Shown here: positions 34,488-43,788 of the stretch, piece by piece
Layout: each line of letters begins with the position of its first letter
Position numbering within the stretch: position 1 is the stretch's first letter
Assembly (NCBI RefSeq): GCF_042681025.1
Contig: NZ_JBHUER010000002.1
Location: 124,001-188,000, forward strand
Direction: 5' to 3'
DNA length: 64,000 nt
Origin: Methylopila henanensis
GTDB lineage: Bacteria > Pseudomonadota > Alphaproteobacteria > Rhizobiales > Methylopilaceae
The notes under the pieces: model-generated
What the model was told of the DNA's origin: nothing
Seen by the model: the letters and a program-made list of their open reading frames with translations, nothing else
Database searches by the model: none
Program-made: the position numbers and the translations under genes

Positions 34488-35906
34488 TCAGCCGGCGGCG
34501 GCGATGCGGCTCGCCTGGGACGGCTCGTCCGGCTGTTCGAGGGCGGCGAGGAAGCTCTGGCACCACCAGGCGACGTCGTGCGTCTTGAGCTTCTCGAACA
34601 TGCCGCTCCAGCGCTCGCGTCGCTCCTCCAGCGACATGTCGAGGGCGCGCGCCAGCGCGCCGGCCGTGCCGTCGACGTCGTAGGGGTTCGTCAGCAGCGC
34701 CCCGTCGAGCTCGCAGGCCGCGCCCGCGAAGCGCGACAGCAGCAGGACGCCCGGATTCTCGGGATCCTGAGCCGCCACATACTCTTTGGCGACGAGGTTC
34801 ATCCCGTCTCTGAGCGGCGTGACCAGCCCGACCGCGGCCTGCCGGTAGAGTCCCGCGAGCGCGTTGCGGCCGACGGTGCGGTTGACGTAGCGGAGCGGCG
34901 TCCAGTCGACCTCCGAGAAGGAGCCGTTCACGCGGCCGGCGAGTTCGGCCACCTCGCGCTCCATCGCGGCGTATTCCGGGACCTCTTCCCGCGACTTGGG
35001 CGTGATCTGGAGATAGGCGCAGCGGCCCCGCCATTCCGGATCGAGCAGCAGAAAGGTCTCGAACGCCTGGATGCGCTGGGCGATGCCCTTGGAGTAGTCC
35101 AGCCGGTCGACGCCGATGATCAGGCTGCGATCGCCGAGGCTTTCGCGGGTGCGCCGGACGAGCGCGTTGCGTCCCGAGGCGGCGGCCACGTCGGCGAAGA
35201 CCTGCGTCTCGATGCCGACCGGAAACGCCTCGACCGTCACCGCTCGGCCGTGAGCCACGAACCGACCATCCGGCAGGCGGCGTCCGACGCGTTCCCGCCG
35301 GACGTAGGTCTCGAAGTTCTCGAGATCGATCGGGGTCTGGAAGCCCACGACGTCGTAGGCCGCGAGCGAGCGCACCACATCGGCGTGGTTTGGCAGGACG
35401 GTGAGGATGTCCGGCGGCGGGAACGGGATGTGGAGGAAAAAGCCCATCCGGTTGCGCAGGCCCATCGCGCGCAGCTCCGCCGCCAGCGGAATGAGATGGT
35501 AGTCGTGCACCCAGATGATGTCGTCCGGGCAGATCAGCGGCGCGAGCTTCTGCGCGAACAGCCGATTGACGCGGTGGTATCCGGAGAGCGTGACCCGCGT
35601 GAACTCTGTCAGCTCCATCCGGTAATGGAACAGCGGCCACAGCATGCGGTTGGAGAAGCCTGCGTAGTACTCGTCGAGATCGCGCTGGGCGAGATCGATC
35701 ACGGCGTAGGTGACGCCGTCGATCGTGGTGATCTCCGGCTCCGGCTGCTCGTCGGCGCCGGGCTCCAGCTTGCCGCCGCTCCAGCCGAACCATAGGCCGC
35801 CGCGGGCCTTCATCGCGCCCGACAGCGCGACGGCGAGCCCGCCGGCCGGCGGCGTGCCCGGCGTCGGAACCGGCACGCGGTTCGACACGATCACGAGCCG
35901 GCTCAC
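34488..35906 (-). CDS. otsA: Trehalose-6-phosphate synthase
   Basis: A 472-residue GT20 enzyme that makes trehalose 6-phosphate from UDP-glucose (or GDP-glucose) and glucose 6-phosphate. The GTG at 35906 gives VSRLVIVSNRVPVP, the expected N-terminus; a longer reading to 36149 has no support. Seen motifs are GWSGG, WVHDYHLIPLAAELR, GFFLHIPFPPPDI, GVDRLDYSKGI and PLRDGMNLVAKEYVA. It is the last gene of the otsB-GH15-otsA set. OtsB (37842) removes the phosphate. Confidence 0.96.
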   Translation of the reverse strand: MSRLVIVSNRVPVPTPGTPPAGGLAVALSGAMKARGGLWFGWSGGKLEPGADEQPEPEITTIDGVTYAVIDLAQRDLDEYYAGFSNRMLWPLFHYRMELTEFTRVTLSGYHRVNRLFAQKLAPLICPDDIIWVHDYHLIPLAAELRAMGLRNRMGFFLHIPFPPPDILTVLPNHADVVRSLAAYDVVGFQTPIDLENFETYVRRERVGRRLPDGRFVAHGRAVTVEAFPVGIETQVFADVAAASGRNALVRRTRESLGDRSLIIGVDRLDYSKGIAQRIQAFETFLLLDPEWRGRCAYLQITPKSREEVPEYAAMEREVAELAGRVNGSFSEVDWTPLRYVNRTVGRNALAGLYRQAAVGLVTPLRDGMNLVAKEYVAAQDPENPGVLLLSRFAGAACELDGALLTNPYDVDGTAGALARALDMSLEERRERWSGMFEKLKTHDVAWWCQSFLAALEQPDEPSQASRIAAAG

Positions 35907-36042
35907 GCCCAAGTCCCCGGGTTCAGCGCCGAGGGCCGGGTCGCCGAGGCGCGTTGCGCCGTTCTGTCGAGATGTCCTGTCATCGCCCTCACCTGAAACG
36001 CCGCATCCGCGGCGAAGTTCCTGCCGTCGCGTCGCGCCGCGC

Positions 36043-37845
36043 TCAGAACGCCTCCTCCCAGGGGCGGGACAGACGCATCGCCGCCTTGACCAGTCCGACC
36101 ATCGAGTAGGTCTGCGGGAAATTGCCCCAGAGTTCGCCGGTGCCGACATGCAGCCCCTCGGACAGCAGGCCGAGCCGGTTGCGATGGTCGAGCACCTCCT
36201 CGAACACCTCGCGCGCCTCGTCCTCCCGCCCGACCGCGGCCAGCGCGTTGATCAGCCAGAAGGTGCAGGCGGTGAAGGCGGTCTCGGGTTCGCCGAAATC
36301 GTCGGGCGTCCGGTAGCGGTAGATGTGGTTGCCATAGCGCAGGCTGCGCTCGACCTCGGCGAGCGTTCCGAGGAAACGCGGATCATCCGGCGCGACCAGC
36401 CCGATGTCCGGCAGCAGCAGCAGGCTCGCGTCGACGAAATCGCCGCCGAAGGTGCTGGTGAAGCTGTTGAGATCGTCGCTCCAGGCCGCGGCGAAGATGC
36501 CGTCGCGGATGTCGGCCGCCTTCTCGCTCCAGTGGTCGACCCGCTCCGACAGGCCGAGCCGGTTCGCGATGCGCGCCAGCCGGTCGCACGCCGCCCAGCA
36601 CATGGCGGCGGAATGGGTGTGGACCGCCTCGCGGGTACGGTACTCCCATATGCCGGCGTCGGGCTGGTCCCAGCGCGCGACGGCCTGGGCGCCGAGTTTC
36701 TCCAGCCGCTCGAACAGCGCCTCGTCGCCGGGCTTGGGCAGACGGGCGTCGAAGAAGCTCTGGGCCGCGGCCAGGATGACCGAGCCGTAGCCGTCGTTCT
36801 GCACCTGGGTGTAGGCGGCGTTGCCCCGCCGCACGGGCCCGAACGCCTGATACCCGGGCAACGCCTCGGCCAGAGACTCCTCGATCCGCGTCTCGAAACC
36901 GAGCCCGAACAGCGGCTGGAGGTAGCCGGAGGGCGAACAGGCGACGAGATTCGTCACGTAGGAGAGATAGCCCTCCATCGTCTTGGTCGCCCCGAGCCGG
37001 TTCAGCGCCTCGACGGTGAAGTAGGCGTCGCGCAGCCAGCACAGCCGGTAGTCCCAGGTTCGTCCGCTGTCGCCATATTCGGGGATCGAGGTTGTCAGCG
37101 CCGCGACGATGCCGCCGGTCTCCTCGTGGCTGCAGAGCTTGAGCGTGATCGCCGCGCGGATCACCACCTCCTGCCACTCGAACGGCAGCGACAGAAAGCG
37201 CACCCAGTCGATCCAGTAGTCGTGCGTGCGCTCGTAGAACTCGCGGGCGACCCGCGACGGCGCCGCCGGCAGGGTCTCGTCCGGCCCCAGGATGAAGGCG
37301 AGCGGACGGTCGAGGATGAACGGGGTCTCCTCGCTCACCAGCGAAACCGGCGCGTCGGTGGTGAGCCGCAGCACCGTGTCACCGAGCAGGAAGCGGATGT
37401 GGTTGGAGCCCCGCGTCGTGTCCGGCACGGCGGCGCCATAGTCCATCGCCGGGCGAAGCCGGACGCGGATGCGCGGCGAGCCCGAGATCGGCTCGACCTG
37501 CCGCACGATGGTCTGCGGCCGGAACATCCGCCCGTGATCCCGGAACCGCGGCGCGAAGTCGACGATGCGGACGCCGGCGCCCTCGCCGCCATAGAGGCGC
37601 GTCTCGAGGATCGCCGTATTGCGGTGATAATGCTGCTCGACCCGCGTCAGGCCCTCGAGCTCGAACTCCCAGAACCCGCGCTCCGGCGCGTGGCCGCCGA
37701 GCAGCGCGCAGAAGGTGGGGTCGCCGTCGAACCGCGGCGCGCACATCCAGTTGATGCGGCCCCTGGCGTCGATCAGAGCGGCGGCGGCGGCGTTGCCGAT
37801 GACGCCGAGATCGAGCGAGACCGTGGTCGCCTGCCGCTCCGTCAC
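36043..37845 (-). CDS. GH15-family glucoamylase/trehalase-like protein
   Basis: A 600-residue protein with the bacterial GH15 layout: an N-terminal beta-sandwich (LDLGVIGNAAAAALIDARG, RFDGDPTFCALL) and a C-terminal alpha/alpha barrel (GRTWDYRLCWLRDAYFTVEAL; the WDYR-CWLRDA motif is characteristic). The catalytic pair is probably the Glu residues in the IWEYR and WGNFPQ/ELWGNF regions. Members include trehalases and glucoamylases. Position between otsB and otsA, with a 4-bp overlap with otsB, suggests it acts on trehalose or a related glucan. No signal peptide is seen, so it is cytosolic. Confidence 0.92.
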   Translation of the reverse strand: MTERQATTVSLDLGVIGNAAAAALIDARGRINWMCAPRFDGDPTFCALLGGHAPERGFWEFELEGLTRVEQHYHRNTAILETRLYGGEGAGVRIVDFAPRFRDHGRMFRPQTIVRQVEPISGSPRIRVRLRPAMDYGAAVPDTTRGSNHIRFLLGDTVLRLTTDAPVSLVSEETPFILDRPLAFILGPDETLPAAPSRVAREFYERTHDYWIDWVRFLSLPFEWQEVVIRAAITLKLCSHEETGGIVAALTTSIPEYGDSGRTWDYRLCWLRDAYFTVEALNRLGATKTMEGYLSYVTNLVACSPSGYLQPLFGLGFETRIEESLAEALPGYQAFGPVRRGNAAYTQVQNDGYGSVILAAAQSFFDARLPKPGDEALFERLEKLGAQAVARWDQPDAGIWEYRTREAVHTHSAAMCWAACDRLARIANRLGLSERVDHWSEKAADIRDGIFAAAWSDDLNSFTSTFGGDFVDASLLLLPDIGLVAPDDPRFLGTLAEVERSLRYGNHIYRYRTPDDFGEPETAFTACTFWLINALAAVGREDEAREVFEEVLDHRNRLGLLSEGLHVGTGELWGNFPQTYSMVGLVKAAMRLSRPWEEAF

Positions 37846-38654
37846 GCCGACGCCGCGAGCGCGACGAGCCAGGCGCGGACGGCCTGCGGATCCGCGACGC
37901 GATAGGTTGCGACCGACGAACGTGTGACGTCGCCGACCAGCGCCGAGGCGCCGCCGAGCTCGTTCGCAGCCGCGAAGGCGAACTCGTCGGTGAGGTCGTC
38001 GCCGAGCATCAGCGGCGTCCGCCCGGCGAACGGCTTCTCGGACATCAGCCGCCGCAGGGCCGAGCCCTTGTCGCAGCCGCGCGGACGCACCTCGACGACC
38101 ATCTTGCCGGGCTGAAGCTCATGCTCGGGCGCAAGCATCGCCACGAGATCGCCGATGCGCTCGCGCACCTCCCTCTCCCGCTCCGGCGCGGCGCGGAAAT
38201 GCACGGCCACGCTCGCGCCCTTGTTCTCGAGCGCGAGGCCCGGGCGGGCGTCGACGAAGGCGCCGAGCGCCGCCGTCAGGCGGTCGGGCGGCGCATCGCC
38301 GGCGTCGGCCACGCGACCCCCGCCGCAGCGGCGAAGCTCGGCCCCATGCAGCGCCGCGGTCGGCAGCCGCAGGGGCGTGAGAATACGGTCGACGTCCGCG
38401 AGCGTCCGCCCGGTCACGATCGCGAGCGCGCCGCCGAGACGCTGGGTGAGCACGCCGATCGCCGCGACGACCTCAGCCGGAATCGAGACGCCGTCCGGCG
38501 TCGGCGCCAGGTCGAGCACCGTGCCGTCGAGGTCGAGGAAGATCGCAGCGCGGCCTGGAAAGCCGCCGGGAACCGCCGGCAGAGCTGGCCGTTCGGCGGC
38601 GCCGCGCGCGATTTCGCTCTCGCGTACGGCCACCGCCGTGTTTTCGAGGCTCAT
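37842..38654 (-). CDS. otsB: Trehalose-6-phosphate phosphatase
   Basis: A 270-residue HAD-superfamily phosphatase. The start ATG at 38654 (MSLENTAVAVRE) has GGAG upstream. The HAD motif FLDLDGTVLDL holds the nucleophile Asp, and LMLGDDLTDEFAF is motif III. LAIVTGR and VEVRPRGCDKGSALRRL are typical OtsB segments. It removes phosphate from trehalose 6-phosphate. The stop overlaps the GH15 gene start. Confidence 0.95.
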   Translation of the reverse strand: MSLENTAVAVRESEIARGAAERPALPAVPGGFPGRAAIFLDLDGTVLDLAPTPDGVSIPAEVVAAIGVLTQRLGGALAIVTGRTLADVDRILTPLRLPTAALHGAELRRCGGGRVADAGDAPPDRLTAALGAFVDARPGLALENKGASVAVHFRAAPEREREVRERIGDLVAMLAPEHELQPGKMVVEVRPRGCDKGSALRRLMSEKPFAGRTPLMLGDDLTDEFAFAAANELGGASALVGDVTRSSVATYRVADPQAVRAWLVALAASA

Positions 38655-38683
38655 CGCCGGACGCTCCGGATGGGGGGAGAAAA

Positions 38684-38738
38684 CCGTTCGGGCCACGGTA
38701 GATAGAGACCGCGCGACGGAGGGGCAACCCCCGAACGG
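38684..38738. terminator. Long-stem inverted repeat upstream of otsB
   Basis: CCGTTCGGG (38684-38692) pairs exactly with CCCGAACGG (38730-38738) around a 37-base loop. It lies just after the stop of the DUF1513 gene (38743, same strand) and just before otsB, so it may separate the imelysin cluster from the trehalose operon. It could instead be an operator. Confidence 0.5.
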
Positions 38739-38742
38739 ACCG

Positions 38743-39846
38743 TCAGACCCGCGACGGCGCCAGGTGGTTGTCCCACCGGAGCGCGCCCGTCCTGCGCGCG
38801 GCGACGGCGACGCCGTCCTCGCTCACGACCAGCCGGAGCGCTTCGCCGAGACCCGTCGTCGCCACGAAACCGCCGGCGTCTCGCGTCGCGGCGAGCCCGC
38901 AGACGTCGGCGGCGGACGCGAGGCCGACAGCGGCGTCGCGGGCGAGGTCGAAGCCCACGACCACGCCGCCGCGGGGGCAGGTGGCGGCGGCGAAACGACC
39001 GGACCGATCGACGACGAGCGAGCAGACCGACCCGTTCATGCGGCCGGCGATGTCGGCCTCGACATCGAGCCAGCGCAGCCGGCCGCGATCGAACCTCGCC
39101 ACCAGCGGCCGGTCGTGGACGCCGGCCTGCGTGTCCTGCGCCGCGACCAGCAGCCCGCCGTTGGGCGCCGCGACGATGTGGCGGAGCGACAGGCTCGCGA
39201 GATCGCTCGCGGCCTCCGCCACCTCCTCGATCCGGCCGGTCGCTGGATCGATCAGGGCGACGTTCGACCGCGCCGTCGTGCGCCCGAGCGTGGCGATGCC
39301 AGGATCGGTCTTCGGCTCCTTCGCGCCGTTGGCCACGACGAGCAGCCCGCGATGCTCGGTCACGTCATGCGGACCCAGGCCACCCGAGGCGATCTCGGCG
39401 CGCGCGGCGTAGCCGTCGGCGGGGTCGCGCAGCACGAGCACGCCCTCGCCCGTCGCGGCGTCGATCTCGCTCGTGACGAAGCTGCGCCCATCGGCGCGGT
39501 AGGCGCCATGGCCGGAAAAGCGCCGCCCCGCGCTCGCCCGAAAGGTCGATCGCAGCGTGTGGCCGGCGCCGTCGAGCACCAGCGCCAGATCGCCCGGCCT
39601 GCGGCCCACAGCGACCGCCTCCGCGCCGTCCGGCCGGAACGCCAGCGCGTGAAGCCGGACAGGAGCCAAGGCGCCGGCCTCGAGGCCCAGCGCGGCGTCA
39701 AGCGCCCCGATCCGGAACGCGCCGGCGCCGTCGAGACCGGGGCCTATGGCGGCTGCGTCGAACTCCAGCTCGCTCCCGAGCGCCGCATCGGCTCCGAGCA
39801 GGCCGGCGCCGATGAGCCCGAGCGCGGCGCGACGCGTGAGGCGCAT
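38743..39846 (-). CDS. DUF1513 protein, Tat-exported
   Basis: A 367-residue protein using the ATG at 39846 (MRLTRRAALGLIGAGLLG), which gives a twin-arginine signal (LTRRAALGL). The mature part is a beta-propeller-like repeat of strands: GPHDVTEHRGLLVVANG and HLAPSRV at the end. DUF1513 proteins are regularly found with imelysins and di-haem oxidoreductases, as here. Function is unknown; a periplasmic role in metal or redox handling is inferred from context. Confidence 0.87.
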   Translation of the reverse strand: MRLTRRAALGLIGAGLLGADAALGSELEFDAAAIGPGLDGAGAFRIGALDAALGLEAGALAPVRLHALAFRPDGAEAVAVGRRPGDLALVLDGAGHTLRSTFRASAGRRFSGHGAYRADGRSFVTSEIDAATGEGVLVLRDPADGYAARAEIASGGLGPHDVTEHRGLLVVANGAKEPKTDPGIATLGRTTARSNVALIDPATGRIEEVAEAASDLASLSLRHIVAAPNGGLLVAAQDTQAGVHDRPLVARFDRGRLRWLDVEADIAGRMNGSVCSLVVDRSGRFAAATCPRGGVVVGFDLARDAAVGLASAADVCGLAATRDAGGFVATTGLGEALRLVVSEDGVAVAARRTGALRWDNHLAPSRV

Positions 39847-39851
39847 CCGCG

Positions 39852-40901
39852 TCAATCCCCGTCGAGCGCGTTGAAGCCCAGCCGCACTCCGAGCGCCGGC
39901 GCAAGATTTTTCGCCACGTCGGCCTGCGCGCCCTTAAGCGCCGCGACCGCCGCCTCGACCACCTTGCGGCGCTTCGGATCGGACGCGGCCTCGCCGAGAT
40001 CGTTCGGGAGCCGCGCGACCGCCGCCTCGGCCGCTGCGAAGGCCTTGGCGTCGGTGGCAGCTATCGGCTTCGGGGCTGCGGCCGCGAACGCCTTCGCCAT
40101 GGCGGCGAGGCTCGCCGTCGCGACCTTCAGCGCCCGAGCCGAACGGCCCGCCCGCCAGCCCTCGGCGGATTTTGGCTTCGCGGCGTCGGCCGAGCCGCCG
40201 AGCACCGGCAGCAGCTTGACGTCGACCGCCCGCTGCAGCCCGCCGGCGAGATCGGTCATGAGGCGCGCCGCCGCCTGTGACGGATCGGCGAAGTGGACCG
40301 GATCGCCCTGCCCGGCCTTGAGTTTGGCGAGCGGGCCGGCCGGCGCCGCCCACTCGTCGCGGATGGCGCCGGCGAGCGTCGCCAGATTGGCGGCGACCGC
40401 CGCGCCGACGCGGCAGCGCGCGGCGGAGCCCGCGTCGTCCGGATCGAACAGCAGCCGTTCGAGCGCGGGGTAGCCCTGCCCCGCCACGCTGCCGGCCCGG
40501 AACGCGTCCGGCGCGATCTCGTCCGTAGCGGCCTTGTCCTCGAGTTCGCCCAGCGCCTTGGCGACCGCGTTGCGGCGATCGGGAAAGAAGAAGATGCGAT
40601 CGGGCCGCAACGCCAGGCTGACCGGCCCGGTCGTGACGTGCTCCACCGCCGACCAGGCGTCGGACGCGGCCTGGAACCGCTCGCGGAGATCCGCCAGTTC
40701 GGCCACGTAGTCGCCATCGGCGCAGGCCGAACGCCAGGCGTCGCGCTGTTCGGCCGTCGTAGCGACAAGCGCGTCGTAGCGCGGCAGCAGCCAGTCCTCG
40801 ATGACCGAGACCGCGAGCGGTCCGGGCTCCGGGCCGGCCGCGGCGGCGGGGGCGGCGAGCGCCGCCATCAGGATTGCGACGCTTGCGAAACGATACGCCA
40901 T
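39852..40901 (-). CDS. Imelysin-family periplasmic protein 2
   Basis: A 349-residue exported protein (signal MAYRFASVAILMAALAAPAAA). The helical imelysin fold is suggested by WLLPRYDALVATTAEQ, HVTTGPVSLALRPDRIFFFPDRRN and GQGYPALERLLFDPD; the GYPALExLLF motif replaces the GxHxxE of the classical M75 motif, as in the shorter imelysin group. It sits between the di-haem oxidoreductase and DUF1513 genes and is probably translated with them. Imelysins are linked to iron uptake, not proven peptidases. Confidence 0.88.
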   Translation of the reverse strand: MAYRFASVAILMAALAAPAAAAGPEPGPLAVSVIEDWLLPRYDALVATTAEQRDAWRSACADGDYVAELADLRERFQAASDAWSAVEHVTTGPVSLALRPDRIFFFPDRRNAVAKALGELEDKAATDEIAPDAFRAGSVAGQGYPALERLLFDPDDAGSAARCRVGAAVAANLATLAGAIRDEWAAPAGPLAKLKAGQGDPVHFADPSQAAARLMTDLAGGLQRAVDVKLLPVLGGSADAAKPKSAEGWRAGRSARALKVATASLAAMAKAFAAAAPKPIAATDAKAFAAAEAAVARLPNDLGEAASDPKRRKVVEAAVAALKGAQADVAKNLAPALGVRLGFNALDGD

Positions 40902-40921
40902 GGCGACCTCCCGGCTCGCGA

Positions 40922-42133
40922 TCAAAGGCCGTTCACGAATGCGATCAGCGCCGCGCGCTCCCGCTCGGGAAGCGCGTCGTAGCGCGCCCGCGCCGCAGCC
41001 GCCTCGCCGCCATGCCAGCGCACCGCCTCGTCCACGTTGCGCGCGCGGGCGTCGTGCAGCAAGCCGGCGCCGGCGTCGAGCGCGCGCGACAGGCCCCAGA
41101 GCGGCGCGGTGCGCCATTCGGCGCTGCGGGCCGCGCCTTCGCCGACGCCGTCGTCGAGGCCCGGCCCCATGTCGTGCAGCAGCAGGTCGGTGTAGGCGGA
41201 GACCGCTCCGCCGCCATCGAGCGGCAGCGACGGCGCATGGCAGGCGCCGCAGCCGGCCTTCGCGAAAGCCGCCGCGCCCCGGGGGCCCGACGCCGGAGCC
41301 GGCGGCTGCGGGCGGCTTTCGAGGAAGGCGACGAGGCTCGCCAGCAGCGGATCGGCGACCTCGTGGCCGCCCTCCGGCGCTCCGGCCGGCGCGGCGCGGC
41401 AGGTGGTCTGCGCGGCCGTGCAGTCCCCGCCGGGCGACGGCCGCGCAGGCGTCGACAGGCCGAGGTCCAGCGCGAAGGCCGCCGCGGCCTGCGCGGCGAG
41501 CGTCGGCTCCGCGGCCTTCCAGCCGAAGCGGCCGAGCCTGCGCCCGTCCGCCGTCCCTACCCAATGCGGGCGGCCGGACACGCCGTCCTCGCCCGCGGCC
41601 TGCTCCGCGGCGAGGGCGAGGACGGCGTCTACCGGCACGTGCTCCAGCAGCCCAAGGCCCGCAAGCGAAGGCGCGACCCGCGCCGACATGGCCACGCCCT
41701 CGCCGAGCGCGCCGTAGCCCAGCCCGTCGACACGCCATTCGGGCTTCGCGAGCGCGCCGGCCCCGGGGGCGAAGCTGACGGCGGCGACGCCCTCGCCCGC
41801 CACATCCCCGACCCCCTTGGGCTGAAGTTCGGCGCCGTAGACCGGGTCCGGCGCGCCGTCCGCCGTTCCGAAGCGTATGACGAGGCCGGGATGCGCCGCC
41901 GGATCGTCCCGGCCAAGCCGGAAGCGCGCGCGCCCCGCGCCCACCGAATGGCAGCTCGCGCAGGAGCGCGCGGCGAACAGCGGACCCAGACCGTCCGCGT
42001 TCGTGGTCGAGGCCGGCGCCTGCACCCACAGCCGCTCGAACACCGCCTTGCCGACGGCGACGTCAAGCCTGTCGGCCGCGGAGCCCGCGTCCGGCGCCAG
42101 CATGATGGCCGCAAGGGCGATGGCGAGCCGCAT
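40922..42133 (-). CDS. Di-haem oxidoreductase (DUF1111, thiol oxidoreductase-like)
   Basis: A 403-residue exported c-type cytochrome. A signal peptide (LAIALAAIMLAPDAGSAA) precedes two haem-binding CxxCH motifs, CASCH near residue 57 and CGACH near 300. WRTAPLWGLSRALDAGAGLLHDARARNVDEAV is a DUF1111 hallmark and HGGEA a conserved part. The start ATG overlaps the stop of the multicopper oxidase by one base. It probably moves electrons in a metal-handling process with the imelysins. Confidence 0.92.
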   Translation of the reverse strand: MRLAIALAAIMLAPDAGSAADRLDVAVGKAVFERLWVQAPASTTNADGLGPLFAARSCASCHSVGAGRARFRLGRDDPAAHPGLVIRFGTADGAPDPVYGAELQPKGVGDVAGEGVAAVSFAPGAGALAKPEWRVDGLGYGALGEGVAMSARVAPSLAGLGLLEHVPVDAVLALAAEQAAGEDGVSGRPHWVGTADGRRLGRFGWKAAEPTLAAQAAAAFALDLGLSTPARPSPGGDCTAAQTTCRAAPAGAPEGGHEVADPLLASLVAFLESRPQPPAPASGPRGAAAFAKAGCGACHAPSLPLDGGGAVSAYTDLLLHDMGPGLDDGVGEGAARSAEWRTAPLWGLSRALDAGAGLLHDARARNVDEAVRWHGGEAAAARARYDALPERERAALIAFVNGL

Positions 42134-43596
42134 CAGGCGACTTTCAGGTAGCCCATCATGCCGGTCTCCTGATGCTCGATCAGGTGGCAATGGAGCATCC
42201 AGTCGCCGGGGCGGTCGGCGACGAAGGCGATCGTGATCCGCTCGTCCGGCGTCAGCAACACCGTGTCGGCGAAATGCACGGGCAACTCGCGCTGGCTCGA
42301 CTTCAGCACCTTGAAGGTGAATCCGTGCAGATGCACGGGATGCACGTGCGGCGTCTCGTTGGACAGCTCCGCGACGTAGGACCGCCCAAGCTTCAGCAGC
42401 GCCAGCGGCTTCGGCAGCGCCGCCGGCGCGCTCGACGGCCAAGCTTCGCGGTTGATGCTCCAGTTGACGGAGGACGACGCGCACAGGCTGTCGAGCATGG
42501 CTTCCGCGAGCGCGTCGCCGTACTCGGCCGCGACCGACAGCGCCGCCTTCTCCTTGCTCGCGGTGGCGAAGGCGAAGCTGAGCCTCTCCGCGCCCTTGAG
42601 CTTCGGCTCCGGAATGTCGGAGCGCGAGAGCGGCGCCGGGTCGAACGCCCGTTTCTTCGCGGGCTCGCCCGCGCCGACCAATGTCGCGAGCGTCACCGGC
42701 TCGGCCGCGAAATAGTCGATCAGCCGCAGCTCCGCGCCCGGCGCCGGGGCGCGCACCACGATGTCCAGCCTCATGGCGGGGCCGAGCCGCCAGCCATGCA
42801 ATGGGAACGGAGCGACCGGATTGCCGTCGATCGCGATCACCGCGGCCTCGCCGCCCTCGACGCCGATGTCGCCGACGCGGGTGCTGTCGAGGTTGAGCAG
42901 GCGCAGCCGGACGTCGCCGCCAGCGGGCGCGGGCAGCCGAGGGGAGCGCTCGCCGTTCACCGAGCGGACCGTGCCGAAGGTGCCGGCGCGAAGCTCGCCG
43001 CGCGGAGTTGAGAAGGCGATGAACGCCCCGCTGTCCTCGTCGATGCGCCAGTCCTTCAGCACCAGCGCGAGGTCGGCGTCGTAGGGCCTGGTCTCGTCGC
43101 CCTCGACGATCAGCACGCCCGCGAGCCCGCGTCCAAGCTGGGCGACGGTGTCGCAATGCGGGTGGAACCAGAAGGTGCCGGTGTCGGGCGGCGTGAAGCG
43201 GTAGGCGTGGCGCTCGCCGGGCCGCACCGGAGGTTGCGTCACGAAGGGAACGCCGTCCTGGTCGTTGGGGATCCGCAGCCCGTGCCAGTGGATCGCGGTG
43301 TGCTCCGGCAGGCGGTTTTCGAGATCGACCGACAGAGTCTCGCCCTGCCGGATACGGACGACGTCGAACAGCCGGTCGCCATAGGTCCAGACCGGGGTCG
43401 CGGGCCTGTCCGGCCCAAGCAGTGGGGCCGAACGCTCGGCGGCGACGAGGGAGAGCCTGTGCTCGCCCGATGCCGCGGCGGCCGCGCGGGCCGGAAGCCG
43501 CGCCGGCCTCGCCTGCCCGCCGCCCGACAGCAGCGCGACGCCCGCCACGGCGAGGCCGCCGCCGAGAAGGGCGCGTCTGGAGAAATCCGGATTCAT
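42133..43596 (-). CDS. Multicopper oxidase, Tat-exported
   Basis: A 487-residue enzyme. The start ATG at 43596 gives a twin-arginine signal (DFSRRALLGGGLAVAGVALL). Copper ligands occur in HWHGLRIP, FWFHPHCD, HPVHLHGF and LHCHLIEHQETGMMG, the last with the type 1 Cys and Met. All four copper sites are present. Members include CueO-type cuprous oxidases and periplasmic ferroxidases. Its place inside the imelysin/di-haem set suggests oxidation of iron or copper in the periplasm. Confidence 0.93.
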   Translation of the reverse strand: MNPDFSRRALLGGGLAVAGVALLSGGGQARPARLPARAAAAASGEHRLSLVAAERSAPLLGPDRPATPVWTYGDRLFDVVRIRQGETLSVDLENRLPEHTAIHWHGLRIPNDQDGVPFVTQPPVRPGERHAYRFTPPDTGTFWFHPHCDTVAQLGRGLAGVLIVEGDETRPYDADLALVLKDWRIDEDSGAFIAFSTPRGELRAGTFGTVRSVNGERSPRLPAPAGGDVRLRLLNLDSTRVGDIGVEGGEAAVIAIDGNPVAPFPLHGWRLGPAMRLDIVVRAPAPGAELRLIDYFAAEPVTLATLVGAGEPAKKRAFDPAPLSRSDIPEPKLKGAERLSFAFATASKEKAALSVAAEYGDALAEAMLDSLCASSSVNWSINREAWPSSAPAALPKPLALLKLGRSYVAELSNETPHVHPVHLHGFTFKVLKSSQRELPVHFADTVLLTPDERITIAFVADRPGDWMLHCHLIEHQETGMMGYLKVA

Positions 43597-43788
43597 CGCA
43601 TGCGACCTTCGAAACACTCGAGCGCCAGCATCATCTCCGCGATGTCTGCCGAAGAAGCCCCCGTCATGGTCCGGCCTGACCGGACCATCCATGTCGAACG
43701 CGAAACTCCCCGCCGAAAATGGGTCCTGCGGTCAAGCCGGAGGACGACGCGGAGCATGGACAACGACCTCGACGCGGTCGCCGTCCGC

